The position numbers and the translations under genes are program-made. The notes beneath the pieces were generated by a model. That model was not told the DNA's origin. It made no database searches and was given only the letters and a program-made list of their open reading frames with translations. A stretch of DNA of 64,000 bases, taken from the NCBI RefSeq assembly GCF_964275005.1, contig NC_092698.1, forward strand, positions 27,337,447 through 27,401,446, written 5' to 3'. Shown piece after piece: positions 1 through 12,201 of this stretch. Numbering within the stretch: position 1 is the stretch's first letter; each line of letters starts with the position of its first letter. This DNA is from Diadema setosum (taxonomy: Eukaryota > Echinodermata > Echinoidea > Diadematoida > Diadematidae).

Positions 1-506
1 GGTAGGAGCTACAGGCAGTGTACAGTTTTCTTACCCTTCAATTCTGTGCATCATCAGCTACATGTATCATGATTTGTCAGGTAAAGGTGCACAAATAGAG
101 TAATTGATGGTTCTTTGAATCGTACACATTGCATAGCTGTCATCCTAGATGTTTTTGTTTTTATACAGGCCTGTGAGTATGATACAGTCAGTACAATATC
201 AATGAGTAAAGCGCAAACATTTAGTCTCTGCCTGTTTTACATTCAGTTCTTCTCACAAAATGTGTATGATTGAGAGTACCACCTATTGCCACCTTGAGGA
301 TCTGTAGCTCATTTATTCCAAAAGTATGAAACAAGTTTGCCTAATTTTTGCCTCAAATATGCTGTAAATAGTGCAGTTTCGAATCTCTTGACCGTCCTGT
401 TGGTTCTGAATCTCTGTAGTAAAATATCGCCATTTTAGTGTGTTCATTGCATTTTCTTTGCATGGCTTAAAAGGGTACCTTTATCGGCACCCCCTCCCTC
501 TATAGG

Positions 507-692
507 TACTGTATACGCCGTTATTTTCGTGTACAGATATTTTCACGAGATATGTTCTCGCGAATTGACGTCGACGCTTATGTTAATGTTCTATTAACAA
601 AGCGCATGGAGACAATTTCGTGTGTTGTTAAATTCGCGATCCAACTGCAATTCGTGAAAATTAAACCCTCGCGAAAATAACAGCTTATACAA
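507..692 (-). mobile_element. MITE family B copy 1 (CTGTATAAGCTGTTATTTTC ends)
   Basis: An inverted, degenerate copy of a family with ends CTGTATAAGCTGTTATTTTC and TA flanks. The hallmark is many TTCGCGA-type words around an AT-rich core. Its left end corresponds to the right end of the copies at 22567 and 23463. No coding capacity. Confidence 0.6.
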
Positions 693-1744
693 AAAAATAA
701 ATACATCAAGTGAATTTCAAAGTCATGCGTGGTGTTCGTAATTTACTAGGCCGATGTGTAATTGAACCGTTTTTAGTTTAGTTAGTTTGTTTACTTATGT
801 TTTTCTTCTCTTCATATCTATTTTCATTATAGCTTATGGCACCTAATCCCACATGTACCTTTTCGTTCTATACATGTACGCGAACAGCCATGATATGCAG
901 GATGCCGATAAATGGTACCCTTTAATAGCATCACTGTATGAGTCTGTATCCCTTACAGAAAAAATTGCCAATGACAGAATGTTGTCTTAGACAGCATCAC
1001 AACAAAAGTGTCACTTTTCTACAGTGTACCTCAGCAGCTAACCATAAAACATCGAAAACACAACCTGGGGCGCTCTATTGTGAATCACAGAAAGAGGATG
1101 ATGATGGAAAAAAGTAAATCTCTTTTCAAGACCATGGGAACAGTCAGCATATGTGCAAGTTTATTTTGAGTGTTATGAGGTATAAATTTGATTTTATATG
1201 GTATAAACACCAGCCTATTGCTGGTGAAATAAGAAGTGGATGAACATGTAGGAATTTTTAGAGGTACCTGAATTTATGTTGTTTCTCAGCAATGCAAATC
1301 AAGGCGCTCCCACAGTGCAGACAGTGTTGCCCCACCCCACGCCCTCCAACTTTTGGAATTTTCCAAGTTCAATTTTAGGAATTATTTACAGTTATTTGGA
1401 AATGATTTGCTTGGAAATTATAATCTCAACCAGGGAAAAACCATGGAACAAAAGCAGGGAATGTGCATTTTTTTTTTTTGCTTTTGTTTTGTTTTTGTTT
1501 TTTGTTTTACAGTTACATAGTTTGATAGACACATTTGAATACAGTGTACAACTACTGTCTACATCACTTGCTCAGCATTTCATGTTTCCTTTGTGAAAAG
1601 GATATATATGATATGTGTAGTTTCTTTGTGAGTTTTTCATTCTGAAATTTTTATCTTGGTGACCCTGCATTTTTACATTTGAACATCCAGAACCCTCAAC
1701 CTTTGTGTGCTCCAACTCATGTCTTTCTTTTGAATTGGATGATT

Positions 1745-1845
1745 TTTAATATTCTAGTGGTTTCTAAGTATCTCGCAAAAAGTTAAAACCTGAATCCTCA
1801 CTTCAACCAATACTACAGTGTATGCCATCTTTTTAAGAATTCACG
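1745..1845. mobile_element. MITE family A fragment (right end only)
   Basis: The stretch from GTTTCTAAGTATCTCGC through CTTCAACCAATACTACAG to CATCTTTTTAAG matches the right arm of the complete copies at 3302 and 27552. The left half is absent. It abuts a fragment of family E. Confidence 0.5.
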
Positions 1846-1935
1846 ACTTTTGAATTGATTGTCCAGTTTTCCTCAAACTGTCACTAATGTGCTCTGCTAA
1901 TATTGCTGCTTTCACGCAATCGACATAAATATTTG
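1845..1935. mobile_element. MITE family E fragment
   Basis: The words GACTTTTGAA, TTTTCCTCAAACT and AATATTGCTGC occur in the same order as in the right arm of the long palindrome at 58756-59320. It is heavily diverged, so an old fragment. Confidence 0.4.
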
Positions 1936-3301
1936 GGTTTTTGTTTCCTGTCAACAAATACAGCTGTGCAATCTAATATAACATCATTTGAGAATTTACT
2001 CGACACTCCCTGTTCATTGTGACAATGTGTCAGATGTGCAGACATGAACCATGTGCCTGTCATATTTAGTTGCAGGAATTCAGTACATTTCTGTGAGAGC
2101 TCACAATGTTCTATGAATGAGGACTTTTATAGACCCTACCTTTATGAAAATTTGTGCAAGGGGGCAGAGTTGTAACTAAACTACATATTTTTGAATGAAA
2201 GTGTTACGAGTGGATTTCAACTAAATGGTTGGAAAATCGTATGTAAGACTACATACTGTACATACTGTTAATTAGGTAATCAGGGCTTTCTCTATAAATG
2301 AGATGCTAATTAAACTAAGTTTGATATTACAGAATTTATTGATATTCATTACTATTATATACTGTACATGAAACACAGCACCGCTTTGGAATTAGCAGTA
2401 GGGATACCATACTCGATTTCTCCCTCAGAAGTATTACATGTGTACCACAGTATGGATTTCTCCATGTGGCAATCTGGAATTTGTTGTGAGTATTTGGCTG
2501 AAGTACATATAGTAGGGTTGCTCATTTTTTTCCCCCCATTTTTGGATAGAGACTTCTTAAACCTGAAAGTTCCATACTTTTAGAAAGGAATAGTGCCAAA
2601 AGAATAAAAGCTGAACTCTTGGCATTATTTTTAACAGTGAGTGCTATGATATTTGCAAATTATGTGCGATGTGGAGTATACTGAACTGGTGTGCAAATTG
2701 CATGCAATATTTGCTTCCACCTTATCGTCCTGCACACTGCTGTAGCTAACAAATCTAATTTGTAATTCATAAGGACTAAACTGCATGGGCTACCTGCAAG
2801 GCATATGATGTATATTCATGGAAATCTTCTGTACACAAGATGCTGACAGCAAGGAATAGATTGATCTTGTTAAACCTGCCTATAATGAACTCGACCTGTG
2901 CTTTGGGAATACATGCAATGGGCCGGTGCCAGGTTATATTCAATGTAGGTCTCTGTCTCCTGCTCTGCTGCCCAGTAGATGCAGTTCACATTCCTGTACA
3001 AGGCTTGCTGGAGTTTGGACTTCCCATGATGATACCTCACACTGTAGATCCATTTACCAGCAGTCAATGGTTTGTGTGCAGTCTTTCAGCCTTCTTGGCA
3101 ACCTCTGCCAAAGCAATGTGAATCTAACCATCCCATACATAACCATCCACCAAAATGTTTGTTGCATTCTGTTTTTGATACTGTTACATGGTAAATTGAG
3201 GTATCGGTTCATGCGTGATACCATGGCAACTTGACTGCTGTTGCTATGGTAATGGGGGAACAGTGAGTGATTTGTAGCATGCAAGTTGACCACTCTGTTA
3301 T

Positions 3302-3659
3302 TAAAGGGATTGTATAGTTTTGGTTGAGACCTAATTTCAGGTTTCTAACATTTTTGGTGAGATAATGAGAAACCTTTAATGAAATATGAAAGAGAATGTA
3401 ATTCTATGAGGAATTCAACGTTTATTGATGAAAAAAGAGCGATTCTAATAAAGTGTGGGACCCACACTTTATTACGATTGCTTTGTTTTACTTTGTTTTT
3501 GGATGTTTCAGTCATTCCAAACCCGATTTTCGTCAAATAAACTTTAAGTTCCTCTTAAAATGGTATGCTCTGTACTATATCATAAGTGTTTTCTTGGTAT
3601 CTTGCAAAAAGTTAAAAGCCCAATTCTCATCTCTACCAATACTGTACCATCCCTTTAAA
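3302..3659. mobile_element. MITE family A copy (AAAGGGAT ends, GGGACCC core)
   Basis: The ends TTAAAGGGATTGTATAG and ACTGTACCATCCCTTTAA are inverted repeats. The centre is a perfect hairpin, AATAAAGTGTGGG against CCCACACTTTATT (about 3450-3476). About 358 bp, no coding frame. The same family recurs at 11532, 27552, 36275 and 47501. Confidence 0.7.
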
Positions 3660-6365
3660 TGTTAGAAGAACCACACCATTACCCAAATGTTATTTCATGT
3701 CTCCCATGGCCATCCAAGAGTGCCATTGCATACATCACACCCAGCCTTTTTTTTTTTAATTCATTAATTTTTTTGCTTTTTTAACGTTGCTATTTGCATG
3801 TTTTAACACAAAAGCTGCCACATCAGCTTGTTAATTCATGGCAGTTTTATGATGAATGGTTTGATAACTTTTGTACCGGTACATCAAATGTTCAGAGCTG
3901 CTGAAATACAATTCTATATGCCGGAGAAATTCCCACAATAAACTGTTGACGGAATTGCCCAAAGCGAATTTGTAACCACAGGCTTGCCCAATGCAATGAG
4001 TTTGCGGGTGCCTGCTTGTCTGTCTTGCCATGTAAAAGATGAATGTTAGGGTGCTCCAAAGTCCTCCCCAAATTTGTCTATGTAGTCCCAGATGCCACAC
4101 TTCTTTTGTTTGGTGCAGTACATTTTTATTGCAATTCCTAGATGTATTGTTCATGTCCCATGACATAGAATAAGATCTGCTCTTTCACTTGAACCCTATT
4201 TTGGTCCAATACCATTGTTTCTTTTGGTTGCAGCAATATCAAAAGCCTCAAAACTTGCAGCTTTTATAAATGAATCCTTGAATTGGCAACAACTCTCCTT
4301 TCCCGATTAATGTTGATATGTCTGCCTCAAATCACTATGAACAAATTTTTGTAGTTTGTATTTCTGTGTTTGGGTAAATCGAATGAATGGAACCAGTTTC
4401 GAATACAAATCAGTGTTCCAATAAATTATGTCTGGAGATGTCAGTGTCATGGTGACAGGGTGATAATTTTCTGCAGCAAAATTCCCACAGAATTGTTTAG
4501 CACAGAGTTGTTTTGTTTCTTATTTCTGTGAGTTGAAAGTTAAGTGTATTTCATTTGAAACAAATGTCATGACCAATTTCATTTTAAACTCCTGCAGACT
4601 CCTGTATGGGCACTGTTTCAGGAAAGTTGGCAGCCCTGACAAGTTGTCATTCTCTGACAATTACCATAGTAACAGTCAGTGACCAGAGCTTCTCAGCCAA
4701 TGAAAACCAAGGATTTTTCTGAAATTGTCTGAGAAAGACAACTGGTCAGGGCTGACAACTTTTATGAAATGGTGCCCTTTTGGAGGCAGTTCCACTGAAT
4801 GGGTAATGCTCAAAGAAATTGTGGGTATTCCCCATTGATCAACATAATATTTTTGAGTGCATTCAGTCTCCATTTTTAAAATGTGCCAGGGGTCTTTATT
4901 AATGTTCTATGCTCAATAGGCTTTCTCAAAACTTTCCTCAGATTAGCAAAGTTTGCCTGAGAGGCACCATCTTTGGATACTTCAGAAAATGAGACTTTGT
5001 GCTCCCTTAACTAGACCATGCCATTCGTCCAGATCACTGTGGTTCACTCAGCCAGAGCAGTATGCTGTGTTACAGCTTGCTTAATTTCAAACTTAATGGA
5101 CCTTATGACATCAAAAGGATAGATTGTCAGCCACCACACAAGAAAATGAAGAAAAGACATCAGTGGCATGCACACAACTTCAAACACATGTTTATCTAGC
5201 TGGTAGAGTTCACATTATTATACTGGCCTGATCTTCAGTAGGGCCACTCACCCATTGTCTAGGCAAAAACCCTTCATGAACCCAAGAAAATTCCTAAAAT
5301 ATTTACCATTAGTATTCTTTCATTGTTGTTGCATTTCATTTTGGAAATAATATCCAGGGATATCACATCTTTTGGTGTGTGTTTGCTTAGATGCAAATAT
5401 TGAAAATTGAAAGATTTCCTTAGCCTGTCAGTCCCCTTAAGTTTGATATCAGGCACAGTCTGTCAAATTTTTGTTTGAACAATGGAAATATTGTTCCACT
5501 AGTTAGGGAGTTGAATAGGTCAGTTTCTTGGCATAAAGGCTTGAGACTGGTTTTCTGATCTGGCAACCAAAATATATTATCACATTGTGTGAAGCTGTTT
5601 TCCTAGCACTTCTCAACTGTAGTTCTGCAAGGCCTTTATAGCAAGATAAACAACAACCAATTTAATGCCTTGATGCACATTATAAACAAACACACACACA
5701 AACACCCACAAATATCCATGTAGCAATTAACCATGTGCACATACAGTGTATGAACTGTATGTTTGAGCTTTATATCACTTTCCAAAGGCGTATATGCTGT
5801 ATTGTTGTTTCTTCAGTAATTGCAAATTTGTGTGACAATTTGCTCTGCAGACATTAATGAGCCGGTCATGCACACATTTCCCAAATTACCTTTTTTTTTT
5901 TTCTTCTTAATTGGTGAGGCACTTCACTTAAATTGTATTTCACAAACAACATTCACATACAGTAGCTTCCTCGACGTAACAATTCACGGAATTCATGTTT
6001 AAACAACTTAGAACCTGCATAGACCAGGTTACCAGACTGGCCATCAATTAACACTTTGGGAAGCATCCATTTTATTTTTTGGCATTGAATGCATTAACAA
6101 ACCTTTCGTATTATTATTTTAATTGCCAAACACTTTGTTGCTGTGAGGTGAACATGCTGGCAAGCACTATGTATGATGATTATGTGAATAATCATTTCAT
6201 GACAGATGCTTGAACTCCCTGAATTTGGAGACTAATATCACAAATTACCCTTTTTCCTCATGCTAAAGTGAAGTTGAATAGACCTTCTCTGTAATGTATT
6301 ACAATTTATGAATAATGTCTCTTTTCCTACAGCCTGGTAACAAAGCATTCGATTTACCTGCTCCC

Positions 6366-6660
6366 TCAAGTTCAAGTTCAAGTTCATTTATTTTCATTTC
6401 CAACAAACACAATAATTGGAAGTACAATGAAACATTCGTATAAACAGATGTCAGAAAATCAGTACCACAATGCGATCAACAGAAATAACATTGTAAAACA
6501 GATACAGGTAAATTTCCAACAGAGATACAAAAAATAACTCGTGTCACTGTGGTAAATGCATACACAATATTGCTGGAAATGGAGGGGACTGCTAAAAAGC
6601 AGAGCTTGTAGAGTGCAGTCCCCTCGTATAAAAAAAAAACAAAAACACACACATAGTAAG
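6366..6660 (-). mobile_element. Probable LINE 3' end with AACTTG repeats
   Basis: On the minus strand the block ends GGAAATGAAAATAAATGAAC followed by three AACTTG units. This is the short tandem tail typical of CR1/L2-type LINE 3' ends. No RT coding remains. The call rests on the tail structure alone. Confidence 0.4.
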
Positions 6661-6998
6661 AAAAACAACAAAACAACAATTTCCCTAAGCGGGAAAAAAA
6701 AAAAGAAAAATTAATTTCCATAGGCAGGAATTCACCTAGTTGTTGCTAGGTAGGGCAAGCCTCTAGTTAAGGGCAACTTTTGTGAACAAAGCATGCATAA
6801 AATTTGAATACATTACAGAACTGGTCTATTACAAACTGGCTTATCTCCAGGACTAAATGACACAGATACAGAGCTGTACTTGTCTGAACTTAACCCTTTG
6901 AGGACCACCATCTTAAACTTCTGTTGACATTGTGCATGGATGTATTAGTAATAGAATTGAAAGAGTTAATAATGCATCATATCGCTTGTGTCTTGCAG

Positions 6999-7071
6999 AT
7001 AATGATCCACAGTTCAACGAAAAGCAGGAACTTCAGCAACCGTCAGCCCTGCCTTTAAGTTATGTGATGAA
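6999..7071 (+). CDS. JAZF1: JAZF1 exon encoding the KQELQQP segment
   Basis: The acceptor is TCTTGCAG and the donor is GTAAGT. The exon begins with AT, which completes a split Asp codon, and reads NDPQFNEKQELQQP then LPLSYVM. This matches the vertebrate TDP...EKQELQQP...LSYI segment. It ends after two bases of a Lys codon. Confidence 0.92.
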
Positions 7072-10000
7072 GTAAGTGTAGACAGACTGCATTCGTTGTC
7101 CAGTATATAATGCAAAATATCGAAAGATCTTGAAGAAACTGTCCCTCCATCCCATTGCTCTGTTGTAGACTCTTGCCAATAATTTAGAACACATTAACCC
7201 TTTCTGTGTTATGAACTTTCAACACAATGTACAGTGCTACTGATTTTTTGTTTATCTGTATGTTTGTTTGTTTGTTTGTTTTTGTTTTTTGCCAGTGCGT
7301 AGTTAAAGCAAGCATTACCCAAAACATTGTGCACCATATGCACATTTACACAAATAGGTGGCAACCCATTGTCTGTGTTCACCTCCATAGGGTTTCCTAC
7401 AGTGTTCAATATCTTCTGTTGTTGTTGTTGGTTTTTGTTTTGGGGGGAGGGGTGTCAAACTACAGAAAAACTGCATTAATTAAAGTGTATGGATATATTT
7501 TAGATGAAAAGTATAGTGAGATAATTATAAGCTATGAGTTGTTAGTGTTGGTACCGAAATAACTTGACAATGGCATATCGCAAGCATATCAGATAACTGC
7601 AGACATACAACTGCATTTAGGACCTTGCGCAAATGACCCCAGTGGAGTTTAAGGTCAAAGGTCACTATGTCAAGGTCAAGTCTAAAGTATTGCTTACGGC
7701 CTTTAATTCGAGTACTTCAAGTGTAGAGTAGAATGTATAAACGTTGATGTTGAGTATGTCACTTCTCTTTTGTCAAAATCCAGATTTGTCACAGATGCGG
7801 CCAAGCATCAGCATGAGAAGAAAAAGGCACGTGTCCACAGCACAGCAGCATCAAGCCCAAAGACAATCGGCCAAAGTCTTGTCGGTGAGAAACATGAACA
7901 ATCTGGTAGATTCTTAGTTCAAATACCGGTACTTGCTTGTGTGTGTGTGTTGTAGCTTTCATAGAATTCCAGCAGTATTGAACCGAGCGACTTGTTAAAA
8001 CAGCAGTGTGTGGCGTTCAGGAATGGGGATAGATAGTTGTGTTATACTCCTTTGGGAAGATATACGTCTGTACTACCGTAGGAAGATTTACTCCATGGGT
8101 TATATTGAATATGTGGACAGTTTGTTCGATACCGGTAGGCTACAGTGAGAACAGTGAGTCAGCAAAACAAAAAAGAAAATGGTTTGATTTGAAATCATTT
8201 AGCAGTTCAAGTGACATTCCTTCACAGAAATTGACATTTCAATCATGCACAGTCCTCTTAAGATTTATCTGCATATCTTGAACTGGTCAAATGTAAATCA
8301 ACTTTACAAAGTGCTGGCCCTCACCAAAATACTTACTGGCCAAAACAGGCAGACTTTGGTAGTTTATCACCAAGGCATTAGAAATGTTTTTGGAAATACT
8401 ACTTAAACTTAATAGTAACGGAACAATCTTGTTTGCTTCTAGATGCTTACAAGGGGCTATAACATGGTATCTGTAAATTCAAATATCTTCGAACTATGCT
8501 AACGTGGGTGTGTATATTGTAGTGGGGGAGAAACACTGAGTTGTACAAAGTTTTGAGAATTTTGCTGTCACTATTGTGTGTGAGCAAATGTCAGCATACT
8601 GGTATACCATTTCATATAATGCAGGGCTGCACACGTACCCATTTTCTCTACTAGTCTGACCTGTCTGTTAGACCAGTATTTTGGGAGATTGAGTATGGTA
8701 CAATGTGGTCACGCACAGATACAGGTGGCTGTTCATTTAAGGCATTTAATGATCATTTTCATCTGTGACTTTTTTTTCACATCTTTTTTTTTTTTCAGCA
8801 GCATGAGAGACACGTATAGCTTGTAGGTCCACGCATCTCAGATATTTTGAACAGGAAACACTGTTTCACAATGCCTTGTCTCAGAAAATTAAGAGTTTTT
8901 TTAAACAGTTTGGAGTATTGATGGCATATATTGCATTTTTCTCCCTCTCTATACCCCATGTTCCCCTCCCCTCCCCTCACCCACCCCGCCTTCTCCCCAG
9001 CAGTGAACAACAGCGACTGGGATTTTGATGGGGAGAATGGCAAGAGTGACTCGGACAGTGACAACTCATGGACCACTCAGGATGAGTTCAGCTACGAGCT
9101 CATCTTGCGCACCATGGCGACCCAAGTCGGAGACGACAAGCCCTTTCTCTGCCCCGTGCCGGGCTGCAAGAAGCGCTACAAGAACGTCAACGGGATGAAG
9201 TACCATGCTAAGAATGGGCACCGCAATGAGAAGAAGGTTGGTATAGAATCCCATTGTTGTCCCTTGGCTGTTTAATCAGGAAATCATTTTTGATGGTGTA
9301 GAAGAGGAAAGATGGCCCAGGTAGAAGCAAATTTGCTGTGTTTTGAGGTAACTTGTTTGAAGAGGAGGATTTGGAGAGAATGTGTGATGTATTTTGGTCT
9401 AGCAGACCCCCTTCAGTCCAATATGCAAATGTTTTGTCTTTGGAAGAAATTTTTACAAGACATTATATGGCTTATCTCATCATGCTGGACTTGGAATGCA
9501 ATTTTGCTTTGACCAACATTTTGCATATTCTTCTCTTCATTTTTATTCAGATAAGTTTAATTACTGAAGTGTAAATGTTCCATATGTAAAGAAAAGAAAA
9601 CAACCCCCCCCCCCCAAAAAAAAAAAAAAAAAAAAAACCAAACAAACAACTACCTGGTACCTGGTATGTTAGGTGAGTAAGATGTGTTTGTGTTCTGTTG
9701 TATCAACCTTGTCTATCCAGGTGAAAAAGAACTTCAAATGTCTGTGTGGGAAGAGCTACAAAACAGCCCAGGGACTTCGGCAGCACCGTCAAACACACAA
9801 ACAGCCTCTGGACCTGCCCCTGACCGCAGTGACTGCACCAAACAAGCTGGTCAAGACTACCTCGATCAGCAACAGCAGCAGTGGCAGCAGTAACAGCATC
9901 AGCAAGACAGCTGCAGTTGTTTCCACCACCACAACCACTGCCACGGCCACGCCGACCATCCTCTCTCACGCCCATGCCGCAGCCGGCCCTTCCCTCCTGG

Positions 10001-10278
10001 CCAGTCCGCTGGGCGTGTCCCTAGCCAACGGGAGCATTGTGCTGGAGTCCATCACCCCCATCTCCACGGGAAGCATCATTGTGGAGCCCCGCGTTTCCTC
10101 CTCCTCTTCCTCCTCCGCTCTAGGGAGCGTGGCTCAGGGCCAAGCCCACCAGACAGGGCTCATTGTGACCCTCCCCTCGGGGGTGGAACCAACCAGCGTC
10201 AATCTTGCCCAGGCCACTTTGGCGGCGAACAAAGTGCGGTATAAACAGATACAGATTCAGGAAGAGTCCAAGGATTGA
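6999..10278 (+). CDS. JAZF1: JAZF1, C2H2 zinc-finger transcription cofactor (3' four exons)
   Basis: Coding exons are 6999-7071, 7784-7884, 9001-9236 and 9721-10278, all with AG acceptors and GT donors in compatible phases. JAZF1 is a nuclear zinc-finger protein known in vertebrates as a TR4/NR2C2 co-regulator and NuA4/TIP60 complex subunit. Family marks seen are KQELQQP in the first exon, KFVTDAAK at the next junction, an acidic SDSDSDNSWTT stretch, the finger CPVPGCKKRYKNVNGMKYH and the last finger FKCLCGKSYKTAQGLRQH. Vertebrate JAZF1 ends soon after the last finger (243 residues in human). Here about 160 further residues follow, rich in Ser, Thr, Ala and Val. The N-terminal exon is outside the window. 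The gene is convergent with CDK5RAP3. Identity is firm; the tail's function is unknown. Confidence 0.95.
7784..7884 (+). CDS. JAZF1: JAZF1 linker exon (FVTDAAK)
   Basis: One base completes the split Lys, then the exon reads FVTDAAKHQHEKKKARVHS. The vertebrate counterpart is RFMTDAARREQE. The lysine-rich stretch may serve nuclear import (inference). The acceptor is TCCAG and the donor GTGAGA. The exon ends with the single base G, so the next exon must supply two bases. It is shorter than the matching vertebrate linker, which has a long Ser/Pro-rich stretch. Confidence 0.88.
9001..9236 (+). CDS. JAZF1: JAZF1 exon with acidic patch and middle C2H2 finger
   Basis: A polypyrimidine tract (8940-8998) precedes a tandem acceptor CAGCAG. 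Using 9001 adds an Ala codon; using 9004 skips it and keeps the frame. The exon encodes SDSDSDNSWTTQDEF, comparable to the vertebrate SDSDESWTTE patch. The C2H2 finger follows, spanning CPVPGC to HAKNGH and almost identical to vertebrate JAZF1. It ends in phase 0 at a GTTGGT donor. Confidence 0.94.
9721..10278 (+). CDS. JAZF1: JAZF1 terminal exon: last finger plus long low-complexity tail
   Basis: The acceptor TATCCAG is followed in phase 0 by VKKNFKCLCGKSYKTAQGLR, the last JAZF1 finger. Its CxC spacing is typical of the family. The finger is followed by about 160 residues with runs of Ser (including seven in a row), Thr and Ala. There are also short hydrophobic segments such as GSIVLES, GSIIVEP and GLIVTLP. 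The tail ends VRYKQIQIQEESKD and TGA at 10276-10278. It stays open and has a codon-like GC-rich composition, so it is read as true coding sequence, not intron read-through. Confidence 0.9.
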   Translation: MKKNFKCLCGKSYKTAQGLRQHRQTHKQPLDLPLTAVTAPNKLVKTTSISNSSSGSSNSISKTAAVVSTTTTTATATPTILSHAHAAAGPSLLASPLGVSLANGSIVLESITPISTGSIIVEPRVSSSSSSSALGSVAQGQAHQTGLIVTLPSGVEPTSVNLAQATLAANKVRYKQIQIQEESKD

Positions 10279-11531
10279 AGTGCAATAGATATGTGTGTAG
10301 TACTCTGTACTAGCATCACCTGAGTGCAGACAGACCGTTCTGAACTGCATGAGAAAGAACACAGATGTGAGAGGAAGATTTTGAGCCGTGCCATCATGCC
10401 CCTCTCATGTTACGAGTATGTTGGCTGTTATAGAATGGAGCGCCCCAAAGTTACCACCCGCTTAATACAAGTCCAGTGAACTAAAGCATGAGTGACTTTG
10501 GTTGTGAAATCTGGAGCTGGTACATCTGCCAACTTTCACATCTGTACATGTCTCTTTTACCTACTCAAATTATTATGATTTAGTGCCAGAATTGCTGGGA
10601 AGCAAACAAAGCTTCAAACTTCATTTTTTTCTTGCCAATTACATATGACAACTCTCACCAAGAGTAGAAGCACTACTCTAAAACTTGTCCATTTATTTGT
10701 AACAACTTTGCCACAGTGGTTATCTTGTATAATTCAACTCGGTACTTGTTTGAAGTGTGTATATTTTATGTTATTTATATATTTATTTCTCATTGATTGA
10801 ACTCCAATATGTTTTGTGTTACCTTTAAGAGCATAAACATGATGATTGATTGAAGCAGGGTATGCATATAAAATAGACAAATAATGCTATAAAAGATGAC
10901 TACATTTGCATAGACTTGAAGACTTCTCTTGTGTGACATATTTTGGCAACTGTTTTCTATTGCTATAAATGTGGAAGCATATAGTACAAATGATGGAAAA
11001 ACTACAACTCTGTGAATCATGTTTAAACGCATAGTGTGAAATCCAAATAATTGGAATTGAGTTACTTACAATTTATGATAGCCTGTCTTAAGAGTGTTGT
11101 GGTGAGCAATCACAGGAGAGCTTGTTCATAAATTTGCTGTTTTCTTGAGGCAAAGAGTTCTCCACTTCTGAGATAATCATTGTGCAGAAAGTGTAGATAA
11201 TCATGTAAATATTGCATACAGTATACAGATATATTTTAGTAAGATAACTTTGATATGCAGTTTTTGAATGTTTGATCATGTTGCTGTCGAAGAGTATGCA
11301 AATACATGTGTTGTTATTTTCTCGTTCACATACAATATTGCAGGTGCTCTTCGAAGACATCACTTAAAGCCATGCTTCTCAACCTTTTTCAGTCCTAGAC
11401 CCACTTTGGTTCCTACAAATTTTGTTGAGGCTCAGTTAGATCACATATTCATTTATTTTTGTTTTATTTTTGGCCAACATCTCTATCCACCTGTGAGAGC
11501 TTCACAGTTCACTGGTTGAGAGATGCAGATT

Positions 11532-12201
11532 TAAAGGGATAGTGTAGCATTGGTTGAGATGGGGATTCACCTTTCAACTGCGAGATACTTCAATCACACT
11601 TTATGAAATGTTAAAGAGCATATAATTCGTAAGAGGAATTCAAAGTTTATTTCATAAAAATCGGTTGTGAAATGGCTGAGATATCCAAAAACAAAGTAAA
11701 ACAAAGAGATCCTAATAAAAAGTGGGTCCCACCTTTTATTGGGATCGCTTTGTTTTTTGATATCTCAGCCATTTCAAAACCAATTTTCACCAAATAAAGG
11801 GATAGTGTAGCATTGGTTGAGATGGGGATTCACCTTTCAACTGCGAGATACTTCAATCACACTTTATGAAATGTTAAAGAGCATATAATTCGTAAGAGGA
11901 ATTCAAAGTTTATTTCATGAAAATTGGTTTTGAAATGGCTGAGATATCCAAAAACAAAGTAAAACAAAGAGATCCTAATAAAAAGTGGGTCCCACCTTTT
12001 ATTGGGATCGCTTTGTTTTTTGATATCTCAGCCATTTCAAAACCAATTTTCACCAAATAAACTATTAATCTCTCATAGAACTGTATGCTCTTTCCTATGT
12101 TATAAGAGGTTTCTCATAGTTAAAAAAAAAAAATAATCATCATCAAAAATCATTGGAAACTTGAAGCCCCATCTCAATCAAAACTATACCAACCCTTTAA
12201 A
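11532..12201. mobile_element. Tandemly duplicated MITE family A
   Basis: Unit 1 (11533-11795, about 263 bp) has the left arm, core and part of the right arm. Unit 2 begins at once (AAAGGGATAGTGTAGC at 11796) and runs to a complete right end, ACCAACCCTTTAA. The duplicated part differs at only a few sites, so the tandem event is recent relative to other copies. The join falls where ...CAAATAAA meets AAAGGG, a three-base overlap. Confidence 0.75.

Larger units (their letters stand above)
1..6998. other. Non-coding stretch upstream of the first visible JAZF1 exon
   Basis: No convincing exon was found here. JAZF1 normally begins with an exon encoding an N-terminal zinc finger (about 38 residues in vertebrates). 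It must lie upstream, because the first visible exon starts in phase 2 and needs a G from a preceding exon. The stretch holds fragments of three MITE families (507-692, 1745-1845, 1845-1935), one complete MITE (3302-3659) and a probable LINE 3' end (6366-6660). The rest is unique-looking AT-rich DNA, read as intron or upstream sequence. Confidence 0.6.

Noticed and set aside
3831-4166. 111-codon minus-strand open frame
   Set aside because: Composition looks random, no splice partner; likely intronic.
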